From contig NZ_JACCFK010000001.1 in the NCBI RefSeq assembly GCF_013410405.1, positions 3,038,001 to 3,102,000 on the forward strand: a stretch of DNA of 64,000 bases. The letters are read 5' to 3'. The DNA is from Amycolatopsis endophytica. Lineage in GTDB: Bacteria > Actinomycetota > Actinomycetes > Mycobacteriales > Pseudonocardiaceae. The translations under genes and the position numbers were made by a program. The notes beneath the pieces were generated by a model. The model was not told where the DNA came from. It did no database searches and worked only from the letters and a program-made list of their open reading frames with translations. Of this stretch, positions 52,083-60,265 are shown piece after piece. Positions within the stretch are counted from its first letter, which is position 1. Every line of letters begins with the position of its first letter.

Positions 52083-52551
52083 GACCCCGTGGTGACCGGA
52101 GCAGCCGCCTGCGGCCGAGGGCCGGGCCGAGGCCGGACCGCCACCAGGCCAGCCACGATCCCGGCCGCAGCGCGACGGCCGCCGCCACGGGTGCCGAGTC
52201 GAAGAACGAGTCCCGCCGGACGACCCAGCCGTCCGCGCTCAGCCACAGCTCGTCGACGGCGCGGAAGGCGAGCGGTTTACCGCGCAACGTGCCCGCCAGC
52301 CGCAGCTCGATGAACAGGCGGTCCTCCCGGCCCGCCCACGCGAGCACGTCGCCACGCAGGTCGGGCAGGAAGCCGAGGAGCCGTTCGGCCTCGCCCCACC
52401 ACGCCGCGCGGCCCCGTGCGGGCGGGACCATCGGCTGGTTCAGCTCGGCGTTCTCGGCCAGCATGCCGTCCCAGGCGTGCCGGTGCGGCCGTGCCCATCC
52501 CGCGGCGAAGGCCGTCACGACCTTCTGGTGAATGGCGGGCCAGTCGGTCAT
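52066..52551 (-). CDS. SnoaL/NTF2-like protein
   Basis: A 161-residue protein with a cone-shaped NTF2-like fold: helix start (WPAIHQKVVTAFAAGWARPH), MLAENAELNQPMV, then beta strands (DRLFIELRLAGTLRGKPLAF, RAVDELWLSADGWVVRRDSF). SnoaL-like proteins can be cyclases, isomerases or ligand binders, so function is open. ATG at 52551 has AAGGGA upstream. Probably a single-gene unit. Confidence 0.68.
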   Translation of the reverse strand: MTDWPAIHQKVVTAFAAGWARPHRHAWDGMLAENAELNQPMVPPARGRAAWWGEAERLLGFLPDLRGDVLAWAGREDRLFIELRLAGTLRGKPLAFRAVDELWLSADGWVVRRDSFFDSAPVAAAVALRPGSWLAWWRSGLGPALGRRRLLRSPRGLTPAS

Positions 52552-52685
52552 GGTCCGATCCCTTCTTGTAAGCGTTGCAAGAAGCATATCGCGGCCCGGA
52601 CGGCGGTGTCCGGAAAGCGCTGTGCCGACTAGCCTGTTTCCGTGCCAGTGGATGTGAGCACCGTCCCCGGAACGGGACGCCGTTA

Positions 52686-52898
52686 GTGCGCCGCCGCCCG
52701 GTTTCGTCGAGCGCGCTCGCGTCCGTCGGCTACGACAGGACGCGGCACGTTCTCGAGGTCGAGTTCCACCACCACGGCATTTACCGGTACCTGGGCGTGG
52801 AAAGCGCTATCCACCGCGCGCTCCTGGACGCGGAGAGCAAGGGTCGGTACTTCCAGGCCCGCATCCGTGATCGCTACCCCTGCGAGCGCCTGGTCTGA
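52686..52898 (+). CDS. KTSC-domain protein
   Basis: A 70-residue protein that is essentially one KTSC domain: SSALASVGYDRTRHVLEVEF, the core GIYRYLGVESAIHRALLDAE, and SKGRYFQARIRDRYPCERL. KTSC domains are found alone or fused to lysyl-tRNA synthetase-like and other proteins, with a suspected RNA-related role. GTG at 52686 is chosen as it directly precedes the domain. Confidence 0.75.
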   Translation: MRRRPVSSSALASVGYDRTRHVLEVEFHHHGIYRYLGVESAIHRALLDAESKGRYFQARIRDRYPCERLV

Positions 52899-52999
52899 AG
52901 GTTCGCCCGGCGTTCGCCTGAACGTCGTCTCCGGGCTTCGCCGGGGTCGGAATGGGCGGTTTGGATCTCCCGGCACGGTTCCCACCACAGGAGGTCGGC

Positions 53000-54382
53000 A
53001 TGGCTTCACTTTCCCGGCGTGATCTGCTGCGCACCGGCGCGGCGAGCGGTCTCGGCATCGTCGTCGCGGGCAGCGTCGACGCGATCGCGGCTCCCGCCGC
53101 CGCCGCGCAGGTCCGGCGCGAGGCCGGTTACGGTGCACTCGTGGACGACCCGGCCGGTCTGCTCGCGCTGCCCAAGGGGTTCCGCTACCGGGTCGTGGCG
53201 CAGGCGGGTGTGACGAAGCTGGACACCGGCGAACCGACCCCGAGCGACGCCGACGGAACGGCGTGCTTCCGCCACGGCCGCGGGTTCGTGCTGGTCAACA
53301 ACCACGAGATCGACGGCGGCGAGGACCACCCCGTGCCCGCGCTGCCCGGCCTCACCTACGACCCGGGTGCCGGTGGCGGCACGACGAACATCGTCGTGGA
53401 CCGAGACGGCAACCGGCAGTCGGAGTACGTCAGCCTGGCCGGCACGCACAACAACTGCGCCGGCGGCGTGACCCCGTGGGGAACGTGGCTGACCTGCGAG
53501 GAAACCGAGCAGCGCGCCGGCGGCGTCTACCAGAAGGACCACGGCTACGTCTTCGAGGTGGACGCGTTCGACCGCGACGCCAACCTCGAACCGATCCCGC
53601 TCAAGTTCCTCGGCCGCTACTCGCACGAGGCGCTCGCCGTCGACCCGCGGACCGACGCGATCTACCTGACCGAGGACGCGAGTGGCCCCAACGGCCTGTA
53701 CTTCCGCTGGCTGCCGCCGAAGCACTTCCGCGGCGGCAAGGGCGCGCTGCGGAAGCTGGCGCTCGCCGAGGGCGGTGACACGGCGGGCACGTTGCAGGCG
53801 ATGAGCTGCTTCAAGGGCAGCCGCCACATCGACGACCTGTCCGAGGCGACCACGCCCGGCACGAAGTACAAGGTCCGGTGGGTCGACGTGCCCGACCGCG
53901 ACGCGAAGAGCGTGTCGGTGCGCAAGCAGTTCGAGACCGGGCAGGTGACCCACAGTCGCAAACTGGAGGGAGCGTACTGGGGCGACGGCGGCGCCTACTT
54001 CGTCGCCAGCTACGCCCGGATCGACGACGGCAGCGTCAACGAGCACGACGGGCAGGTGTGGTTCTACGACCCGCGCTCGGAGACGGTCGAGTTGAAGACC
54101 ATCTACGGCGTGAACCCGGACCCGGAGGCCGACACCAACTACGACGGCCCCGACAACATCACGGTGTCCCCGCACGGCGGCCTGATCCTCGCCGAGGACG
54201 GCGAGGGCCTGAGCCACCTCGTCGGCGTCACGGCGCGCGGACAGTCGTACCCGATGGCGCGCAACGAACTCAACGACAGCGAGTTCACCGGCCCCACGTT
54301 CAGCCAGGACGGGCGCATCCTGTTCGCCAACATCCAGAGCCCGGGCCACGTCTTCGCCATCACGGGCCCCTGGGGTCACTGA
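53000..54382 (+). CDS. Tat-exported PhoX-like (DUF839) protein
   Basis: A 460-residue protein with a Tat signal (SLSRRDLLRTGAASGLGIVV) and cleavage near AAAAQ. The mature part is a PhoX/DUF839-type beta propeller: PKGFRYRVVAQAG, HGRGFVLVNNHEIDGGEDHP, GVTPWGTWLTCEETEQRAGG, GRYSHEALAVDPRTDAIYLT, DDGSVNEHDGQVWFYDPRSE and PDNITVSPHGGLILAEDGEG. PhoX enzymes are Ca/Fe-dependent alkaline phosphatases outside the membrane. AGGAGG precedes ATG 53000. A terminator follows the stop. Confidence 0.88.
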   Translation: MASLSRRDLLRTGAASGLGIVVAGSVDAIAAPAAAAQVRREAGYGALVDDPAGLLALPKGFRYRVVAQAGVTKLDTGEPTPSDADGTACFRHGRGFVLVNNHEIDGGEDHPVPALPGLTYDPGAGGGTTNIVVDRDGNRQSEYVSLAGTHNNCAGGVTPWGTWLTCEETEQRAGGVYQKDHGYVFEVDAFDRDANLEPIPLKFLGRYSHEALAVDPRTDAIYLTEDASGPNGLYFRWLPPKHFRGGKGALRKLALAEGGDTAGTLQAMSCFKGSRHIDDLSEATTPGTKYKVRWVDVPDRDAKSVSVRKQFETGQVTHSRKLEGAYWGDGGAYFVASYARIDDGSVNEHDGQVWFYDPRSETVELKTIYGVNPDPEADTNYDGPDNITVSPHGGLILAEDGEGLSHLVGVTARGQSYPMARNELNDSEFTGPTFSQDGRILFANIQSPGHVFAITGPWGH

Positions 54383-54390
54383 GTGCCCGC

Positions 54391-54422
54391 GTGGCCTCCC
54401 CGGTGGCGGCCGGGGAGGCCAC
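54391..54422. terminator. Hairpin terminator after the PhoX-like gene
   Basis: GTGGCCTCCCCGG (54391-54403) pairs perfectly with CCGGGGAGGCCAC (54410-54422) over a 6-nt loop, 8 nt after the stop. There is no long T-tract. Confidence 0.75.
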
Positions 54423-54430
54423 GTTGTGGC

Positions 54431-54448
54431 CTTCACACCGGTGTGAAG
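54431..54448. promoter_or_regulatory. 18-bp palindromic operator
   Basis: CTTCACACCGGTGTGAAG is a perfect 18-bp palindrome, 16 nt upstream of the aminotransferase ATG, with TACCTT (54452-54457) as a possible -10 box. The size resembles MerR/SoxR-type or TetR operators. No candidate regulator is adjacent. Confidence 0.55.
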
Positions 54449-54464
54449 CTCTACCTTGGACCGC

Positions 54465-55226
54465 ATGAGCGATTTCGTCGTGCAGCGCAATGGCAGGCCC
54501 GCCACGGTCGAGGACCTGGCTCCGCTCGCGTTCGCCGGGTACGCCCACTTCACCGCGATGCAGGTGCGCGGCCGCCGGATCCGGGGGCTGGACCTGCACC
54601 TGGACCGGCTGCGGTCGGCGTCGGCGGAGATGTTCGGGCGGCCGGTGCCGGACGAGGCCGTGCTGGCCTGCCTGCGCGCCGCGGTCAAGGACGGGCCGGA
54701 GGACGTTTCGCTCACGGCCACGGTCTACTCCGACGACGACGTGCTGGTCCGCACCCGCCCGGCGGCCTCGCCCCCGGCGGGCCCGCTCGCCCTGACCGCC
54801 GTCGAGTACGAGCGGGTCCTGCCGGAGTTCAAGCACGTCGGCGAGGTCGCGAAGACCTACTATCCCCGGCGCGCCGACGGCTTCGACGACGTCGCTTTCG
54901 TGGACCGCCGCGGCCACTTCACCGAGGCGTCGATCTGGAACCTCGCCTTCTGGGACGGCAGCGCCGTCGTGTGGCCGGACGCGCCCATGCTGAAAGGCAC
55001 CACGATGAACATCCTGCGCCGCAGACTGGACCGGCTCGGCGTGCCGCAGCGTTCCCGGGTCGTGACGCCCGCCGACCTGCCGTCACTGCGGGGCGCGGTG
55101 GTGATGAACTCGTGGACCCCGGGAGTGGCGGTGAGCCGCATCGACGACGTCGAGCTGCGCACGCCGGAGTCGTTCGTGAAGCTGCTGCACGACGCTTATG
55201 AGGAGGAGCCGCTCGTGGCGCCGTAG
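54465..55226 (+). CDS. Class IV aminotransferase-like protein
   Basis: A 253-residue protein of the branched-chain aminotransferase/ADC-lyase (fold IV) family. Visible features are GYAHFTAMQVRGRRIRGLDL then HLDRLRSAS at the start, EFKHVGEVAKTYYPRRADG with the probable PLP Lys (K123, alternatively K130), VDRRGHFTEASIWNLAFWDG, and a C-terminal GAVVMNSWTPGVAVSRIDDV. Reaction (transamination or aminodeoxychorismate lyase) unknown. ATG at 54465. It lies behind the 18-bp palindrome. Confidence 0.8.
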   Translation: MSDFVVQRNGRPATVEDLAPLAFAGYAHFTAMQVRGRRIRGLDLHLDRLRSASAEMFGRPVPDEAVLACLRAAVKDGPEDVSLTATVYSDDDVLVRTRPAASPPAGPLALTAVEYERVLPEFKHVGEVAKTYYPRRADGFDDVAFVDRRGHFTEASIWNLAFWDGSAVVWPDAPMLKGTTMNILRRRLDRLGVPQRSRVVTPADLPSLRGAVVMNSWTPGVAVSRIDDVELRTPESFVKLLHDAYEEEPLVAP

Positions 55227-55416
55227 CGCGGACGACTGCAGGTCGGAGCCGCGCGGTGCGCCTGCGTAGAGAGTCGGAGAACCTTTCCCCGGCACTGAGA
55301 GCCGTAGCTTCGTGCTGATCACGCGGTACTTACCGGCGTCATCAGAGGCCGTCTGAGCTCTCGATCACCGACTCGCGGGGTCGGCTGGTGCGCTCGGTTG
55401 GGACAGCTCAAACCTG

Positions 55417-55608
55417 GTGAGCTCGGCTCGGGTGGACGAGCTGGTGTCGCTGTACCGAGAGGGCATGACCCTTGCCGACCTCGGCTCGAGGTTCGGCATC
55501 TATCACCGCACTGTGACCGCGCATCCGGTCCGTCGCTCGGTTCCGCTTCGCAAACGGTGCTTGGCACGAAACAGTCGCGGATCGCCTGGTGGCTGGAGCG
55601 CGTTTTGA
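55417..55608 (+). pseudogene. C-terminal fragment of a serine recombinase/resolvase
   Basis: The translated stretch RVDELVSLYREGMTLADLGS and RFGIYHRTVTAHPVRRSVPL matches the HTH of the DNA-binding tail of serine recombinases. No catalytic domain precedes it and the frame ends at 55608. It abuts the IS21 relic. The rest of 55227-55640 shows nothing coding. Confidence 0.55.
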
Positions 55609-55611
55609 GTC

Positions 55612-56334
55612 CTACGACGGCGCCGATACCGCATATTGGCTGTGTCGGGTTCGTGTGACACCGCTTGTCGGTCTCGTTCGACACCGTTTGGTGGAGGACT
55701 CGTTCGACGCGATGGCGACCGATGCCTTCTCTTCTCTCTCGGTGAGGACTTGGAACAGCAACTCTGCGCCGCGTCGGTCGAGCTGCATGTAGCCGAGCTC
55801 GTCGATGCAGAGAAGGTCGACCCTGCCGTAGCGGGCGATGATCTTTGAGAGGATCTTCTCGTCGGCGGCTTCGACGAGCTCGTTCGCGAGCGTGGTCGCC
55901 AGGGTGTACTTCACGCGGTGGCCGATCATCGCGGCCTCGGTGCCAAGGGCGATGAGCAGGTGGGACTTTCCTGTTCCGGAGTCGCCGATGAGACACAGCG
56001 GCTGGCCCTTCTTTACCCATTCGCATTTGGCGAGGGTGTGGACTGCTGCCGGGTCGATGTTGGGGTTGGCGTCGAAGTCGAACGCGCGAAGGGACTTCTC
56101 TCTGGGGAACCGTGCGGCTTTGATGCGGCGCTCACAGCGTCGGCGGGCTCGGTCGTCGCATTCGGCGAGGAGCAGTTCGGCGAGGAATCCTCGGTAGGAC
56201 ATCTGCTCGGCTGCGGCGCGGTCGGCCTGGTCGGGAAAGTCCTGTCTGACGGTGGGTAGGCGGAGCATGCGGCAGGCGTGATCGATGGCCGCGTCAGCAG
56301 CCTCTTCGGTCATCCCGCGATGGCGGCTGGTCAT
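55612..56334 (-). pseudogene. istB: istB, IS21 helper ATPase, C-terminally truncated
   Basis: A 240-residue frame. The AAA+ ATPase core is intact: Walker A GDSGTGKSH, Walker B LLCIDELGYMQLDRRGAELL and sensor EREEKASVAIASNES. After SNES (about 55695) the usual GWTKTFTDPRL ending is lost and the frame runs into what looks like terminal-repeat sequence. The ATG at 56334 overlaps the istA stop by 1 bp. It assists IstA in target capture in intact elements. Confidence 0.78.
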
Positions 56335-57938
56335 CAGGTTCCTCCTTCGTTGGTGCGGCGCGGGCGGCGCAGCAGCTGGTCGTACTGGGTGACGGTCGGC
56401 AACGGGCGTGGATCGTCGGGCGGGGGCCTGCGGAGTCGGCGTTCGGTGAGCGACGAGATGCCCTCGGTGTCGTTGGCTGCCTGAGCGGTCGTGCCGTTGT
56501 CGATGTCGTCATTCCCGGCGGTGTCGTTGGCTTTGCGGGCTTCGAGTGCAACAACGTCGGCCGTGTACCCGCCGGCTTGAAGTGCGGCGGCGAGGCCGGC
56601 GACGACGTGCTCGTGCGGGAGGTGGCGGTGCAGCAGCAGTACCTCAATCAACGCCCGGGTTCCGTCGGCATCGCTGTGGGCCTTACGTGCGCCAGCCCAC
56701 CATTCGTCGTGGATCGGGGTGAACCTGCCTGCCTTCCGAGCCTGGTCGAGCGCGGTCGCTCCGGGTAGTGCGACGGGCTTGCGGAGGAGCATCTCGAGGT
56801 AATGATCCAGGTCGAGCTGGCTTCCGCCCTTGGTCATCAGGCGCTCGTGTCGAGCAACGACAGTTTGGTCGCCGTGGACGACCAGCTCGGACGCGTGCAG
56901 CAGCACCCGGAGTTTCCTGCCGACGTAGCGGGCGGGGACGGAGTACATGTTCATCCGAACCGTGACTTGAGCGAACCTGTCTACCCGTGGGGTGAACCAG
57001 CGACCCGTTTCAAAAGATTCGTCCGGGAGCGGCGCGAGGAGCGGTTGTTCGGTGCCGAAGTGCTCGCCGACCGTGTGGACGCGCGACGCGATCCGCCGGT
57101 CGTCGTCGGCGGCGTCCCAGGCGTCGATCATGGCGTTGAGTTCGTCGATCGAGTCGGCCTCGGGGATGGGGACGAGGTGCTTGCGGCGGACCCAGCCGAT
57201 GTCGCCCTCGACCCCGCCCTTCTCGTGCGCGCCCTGGATTCCGGGCTGTCAGTAGAAGGCATCGATGCCGTAGTGCGACCGGAACGCGGTCCAGCGATCG
57301 GTCTCAACCCGCTGCCGGGAGAATCCGATCACCCTGGCCACGGCGGCCTTGAGATTGTCGTAGCGGATCTTCCCCGTCGGCACCCCGCCCAGGATGCTGA
57401 AGGCGTGAGCGTGGCCCTCGAAGAACGCTTCCTGTCCAGCCGAAGCGCTGATGCGGTGGACGGCCTTGCCGGAGTACGACAGCCGCAGGCTGAACATGGT
57501 GCACGTCGCCAGCTCGCCACGCAGTCGAACTACGATCCCGCCGAAGTCGACCTCGGCCTCACGGCCAGGCAGGTGGGTTTGCGGGATGAACGTGTTCGCG
57601 GGCTCGCGGCTGGCTTCGATGCGGATCTCGCGGCGGCGGGTCGCGACGTAGTCGCGCACCATCCCGTACGAAACAGCCCCGGCAGCGCCGTGCTCGTCCA
57701 GGAGTCGGTCGAAGATGCGCTTCGCGGTGTGGCGCTGCTTCCTCGGCGCGTCCAGGTCGTCTCGCAGCCAGCGGTCGATGACCTCCCGGTACGGGTCGAG
57801 GCGGGATCCGCATTTCGGTGGTGGTTTCGGCTGCTTGGGCCATGCAGACTCCAACGCCGCAGCAACAGTGCGGTAACCGACACCGTGCTTGCGCTGCAGC
57901 GCGCGCCATGTGCTGCTCGGGTCCAGCTCAGTGGCAGG
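55641..57938 (-). mobile_element. IS21-family relic
   Basis: Degenerate istA (upstream) and istB (downstream) on the minus strand, with a terminal-repeat-like end near 55641-55690 (TGTGTCGGGTTCGTGTGACA). istB loses its C-terminus at that end, and istA lacks its N-terminal residues at the other, where it meets the stop codon of an SRPBCC gene. The element therefore looks truncated on both sides and cannot move. Confidence 0.75.
56334..57938 (-). pseudogene. istA: istA, IS21 transposase, nonsense mutated and N-truncated
   Basis: One frame reads from STWRALQRKHGVGYRTVAAA (about 57910) to the end at 56334. It is interrupted by TGA at 57249-57251, where the conserved Cys of the IstA motif (normally YCxPG, here FY-stop-QPGIQGAHEKGGVEG) has become a stop. 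The rve integrase core is otherwise recognisable (EVDFGGIVVRLRG, ISASAGQEAFFEGHAHAF, TGKIRYDNLKAAV). The N-terminal HTH region upstream of about 57938 is missing. Confidence 0.8.
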
Positions 57939-58430
57939 TCAGTTCGCCTCTTGGGAGACGTCCGTCCCATGCTCGGCGAACGCCTTGAAGTCCTGCATGT
58001 GCTGCCGTGATTGTTTGCGGAAGGTGCCGGGCATCAGACGTCCCATCAGCCGCATCAGCAACCCGTCCAACCGGAACTCGCTCTCGCTCTCCCACAGAGT
58101 CGTGTTCGGACCAGCGTCGGTGATTCGGTCTCGTTGAGCCTGCCACGTACCCCCGCCGACAATCTCGCGGTCGTAGTGCACGGCAACCGAACTCGGGATG
58201 GCGTGCAGATCTGCGGGTTCCAGGCGCGTGATGGTCTCGGTCGCCTCCATCCTCTGCTTCCCCATTTGAAACACGACTCGCGAGGTGGTGCCGAGCTGCC
58301 CGTGTACCCCGTTGACCGGCTCGTGCAGTACCAGGCCACGCAGCCACTTCGGCATCTGCGCCGGGTCGGAGATCAGGTCGACCACCTTCTGGCGAGGCAG
58401 GGCGATCTCGATCGAGGTCGTGTACTTCAT
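57939..58430 (-). CDS. SRPBCC-family protein
   Basis: A 163-residue START/SRPBCC fold protein: YTTSIEIALPRQKVVDLISD, PAQMPKWLRGLVLHEPVNGV, IPSSVAVHYDREIVGGGTWQ and TTLWESESEFRLDGLLMRLM. Such proteins bind hydrophobic ligands. ATG at 58430 overlaps the preceding stop by one base (TGATG), so it is translated from the ArsR operon. Downstream lies the broken IS21 element. Ligand unknown. Confidence 0.82.
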   Translation of the reverse strand: MKYTTSIEIALPRQKVVDLISDPAQMPKWLRGLVLHEPVNGVHGQLGTTSRVVFQMGKQRMEATETITRLEPADLHAIPSSVAVHYDREIVGGGTWQAQRDRITDAGPNTTLWESESEFRLDGLLMRLMGRLMPGTFRKQSRQHMQDFKAFAEHGTDVSQEAN

Positions 58431-59077
58431 CACTCGTTGCCTCCAGGGGCGTAGAACGCGGTGGTGGCCGCCACCGCGGCCGCCACGTGATTCGGATCGC
58501 CGCCGCCGGCCAGATGAGCTTCGCCCCATGCCGCGGCGCTGCGCCGAGCGAACTCGCGCCCTTCGGGCAAGGCCCGGAACTCGTTGTGGTCGAGGGTCTC
58601 GCCATCGGCGAGGAACCCGGCCAGGGTGAGTAGATGCAGGTCCCAGCCGACGCCGCCGGCACCGGGTCCGTAGGTCGGGAACATGGGCTCCCCGACGGCT
58701 GCTGCATGGACAAGTTCGAACTCGGTGCCCCCGGATTGGCCGCGGGACAGGCGAACCTCGACCTCGCTCGTCCCCGGCCACTCATCGGCCTCCGGCCCGA
58801 ACAGCCAGGACACTCGCAGCCGCTGCGGTGGGTCGCAGGCGAGGATCTCGCCGTGCTCACCGCCGTCCAGCTCGAACGATCCACCCAGCCGCAGGTCCCC
58901 GGTCACAGGCTTCAACCAGCGGCCCAGTCGCTCGGGGTCTGTGATGGCGTTCCACACGTCGTCGACCGGCGCGTCGTAGTGACGCCGCAACTCGATCGTG
59001 TACGCGTCGCCGGCGGGCAGGGTCGCTGAGCCCATCGTCCGGCGTGCAGCGGCCAGCTCGTCCAGTACGTCCTTCAC
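58430..59077 (-). CDS. AHSA1/SRPBCC-domain protein
   Basis: A 215-residue protein. The AHSA1-like domain (about 25-150) has IELRRHYDAPVDDVWNAITD, LGRWLKPVTGDLRLGGSFEL, EILACDPPQRLRVSWLFGPE and TEFELVHAAAVGEP. GTG at 59077 has AAAGGAATA upstream and begins 1 nt after the ArsR stop. ArsR plus AHSA1-type pairs are a common two-gene unit in actinomycetes. Ligand unknown. Confidence 0.82.
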   Translation of the reverse strand: MKDVLDELAAARRTMGSATLPAGDAYTIELRRHYDAPVDDVWNAITDPERLGRWLKPVTGDLRLGGSFELDGGEHGEILACDPPQRLRVSWLFGPEADEWPGTSEVEVRLSRGQSGGTEFELVHAAAVGEPMFPTYGPGAGGVGWDLHLLTLAGFLADGETLDHNEFRALPEGREFARRSAAAWGEAHLAGGGDPNHVAAAVAATTAFYAPGGNE

Positions 59078-59078
59078 T

Positions 59079-59447
59079 TCATATTCCTTTCGCTGGCCGA
59101 TCGGCCTGGCCATCGCCTCGGGGACGGGATGCACGCTTGCCGCGGGCCAGCTCGGTTCCGAGGGCATCGAGCCGCTGATCCCAGAACCCGCGAAATCGGT
59201 CCAACCACACGTCGACCTCGCTCAGCGGGGAGGGGTCGACGGCATAGAACCGACGTGCCCCCTCAGCTCGAACCGACGCGAACCCGTTCTCACGAAGGAC
59301 GCGCAGATGCTGGGAGACCGCTGGTTGAGACAGTGCGAACTCGGACCGGATCACCTCTGTGATCGCGCCAGAGGTGTGCTCGCCATCGGCGAGCAGCTCC
59401 AGGATGCGCCGGCGCACCGGGTCACCGAGGATGTCGAACGCGTGCAC
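59079..59447 (-). CDS. ArsR-family regulator
   Basis: A 122-residue winged-helix regulator: VHAFDILGDPVRRRILELLA, HTSGAITEVIRSEFALSQPA, VSQHLRVLRENGFASVRAEG and ARRFYAVDPSPLSEVDVWLD. No ArsR metal-binding CxC motif is present. GTG at 59447 is preferred over a longer start. First gene of the operon with the two SRPBCC genes, which it probably represses through the AT-rich promoter at 59458-59490. Confidence 0.88.
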   Translation of the reverse strand: MHAFDILGDPVRRRILELLADGEHTSGAITEVIRSEFALSQPAVSQHLRVLRENGFASVRAEGARRFYAVDPSPLSEVDVWLDRFRGFWDQRLDALGTELARGKRASRPRGDGQADRPAKGI

Positions 59448-59594
59448 ACCCGAATCGTACCAGTTATGGTTTATATAAGCCACGGCTGGCATGCTCGGCG
59501 AGCGGTGTTGGCTCCCATCGACATCCGATCCGTCTCACCAATGCTGGAGTTGACCGAGACCGACATCCGGTGTCAGGTGAGACCGACATAGCCA

Positions 59595-59653
59595 GCATAT
59601 CGCCGGCATATCCAAAAAGACATACGTGCAGGCAACATCGCTCCGCCTTGACT
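59595..59653 (+). promoter_or_regulatory. Probable VanR site and promoter of the vanK remnant
   Basis: GCATATC occurs at 59595-59601 and 59606-59612, an 11-bp spacing typical of OmpR/PhoB-type regulators. It is followed by AAAAA, CATACGTGC-GGCAAC and CCTTGACT. The whole arrangement is repeated upstream of vanH (62405-62463). Two GAGACCGACAT direct repeats (59556-59566 and 59579-59589) lie further up. Confidence 0.65.
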
Positions 59654-59659
59654 GGAGAC

Positions 59660-59725
59660 ATGCCGGATCGCGACTCACCCCGCACAACAGCCCAAGTTCT
59701 GGCGGCTTCCTCTCCATCCACATGA
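59660..59725 (+). CDS. 21-residue leader ORF coupled to the vanK remnant
   Basis: ATG at 59660, 4 nt after GGAG, opens a 21-codon frame beginning MPDRDSPRTT. Its TGA at 59723-59725 overlaps the vanK ATG (ATGA). The equivalent stretch in front of vanH is open in frame with MSLTVF, as if the same leader had been fused there. It may be a genuine leader peptide or just a conserved 5' leader. Confidence 0.4.
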   Translation: MPDRDSPRTTAQVLAASSPST

Positions 59726-60210
59726 GCCTGACCGTTTGTTCGATCAGCGGGGCCGGCCGCTTGGCCTTCATCCGAACACAGCGGAAAGCCAGCTTCTTCC
59801 AAACGCCGGCTTGGGGTCGCGTCAAGACCGAATGGCACAGCGATTCCCTTGGCTGGTACGACCGCCCGCGGCTGGTCGGGGCAGGTCTGGTTCTGTACCG
59901 GCCGGTGCCAAGGTTAGAGCGCTGGAGGCTGACCTATCTGCCTTGGGGTGGCATTGCTGACCCGACAAGGAAACGACTCACTCAGATGCCGAGCGAGGAG
60001 GAAGACCTCGTCGGTACTCAGGTGGTCAGCCAGCTCGCGGAGGCGGGTTGGCTACTGCAAAGCCCAGAAGACGGCTTCGGAGCCGGGCAGCCCCAGTTCA
60101 CCTACGAGATTACGCTGCGTCATCCCAGCGGCACCATGAGGACGGAGGATGACCTGCTCAGCGGCATGAACCAGTTGTGGCGTCGCAATATCCGAGATCT
60201 CCATGAACCA
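59722..60210 (+). pseudogene. vanK: vanK/femX-like peptidyltransferase remnant
   Basis: From ATG 59722 the product resembles actinomycete FemX/VanK: SFFQTPAWGRVKTEWHSDSL then GWYDRPRLVGAGLVLYRPVP and LTYLPWGGIAD. After that an internal segment (with the usual MGPPV core) is missing; RLTQMPSEEEDLVGTQVVSQ and LAEAGWLLQSPEDGFGAGQP follow, ending at MNQLWRRNIR. The C-terminal half is absent and murF2 begins after about 55 bp. Full FemX proteins have about 350 residues; here about 160. VanK adds the branch amino acid to D-Ala-D-Lac-ended precursors, so this copy cannot do so. Confidence 0.72.
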
Positions 60211-60265
60211 CCGCGAGCGCATGAGGCGACGCGGACGATGAAGCTCCAGTTGATCGGGGTTGGAC

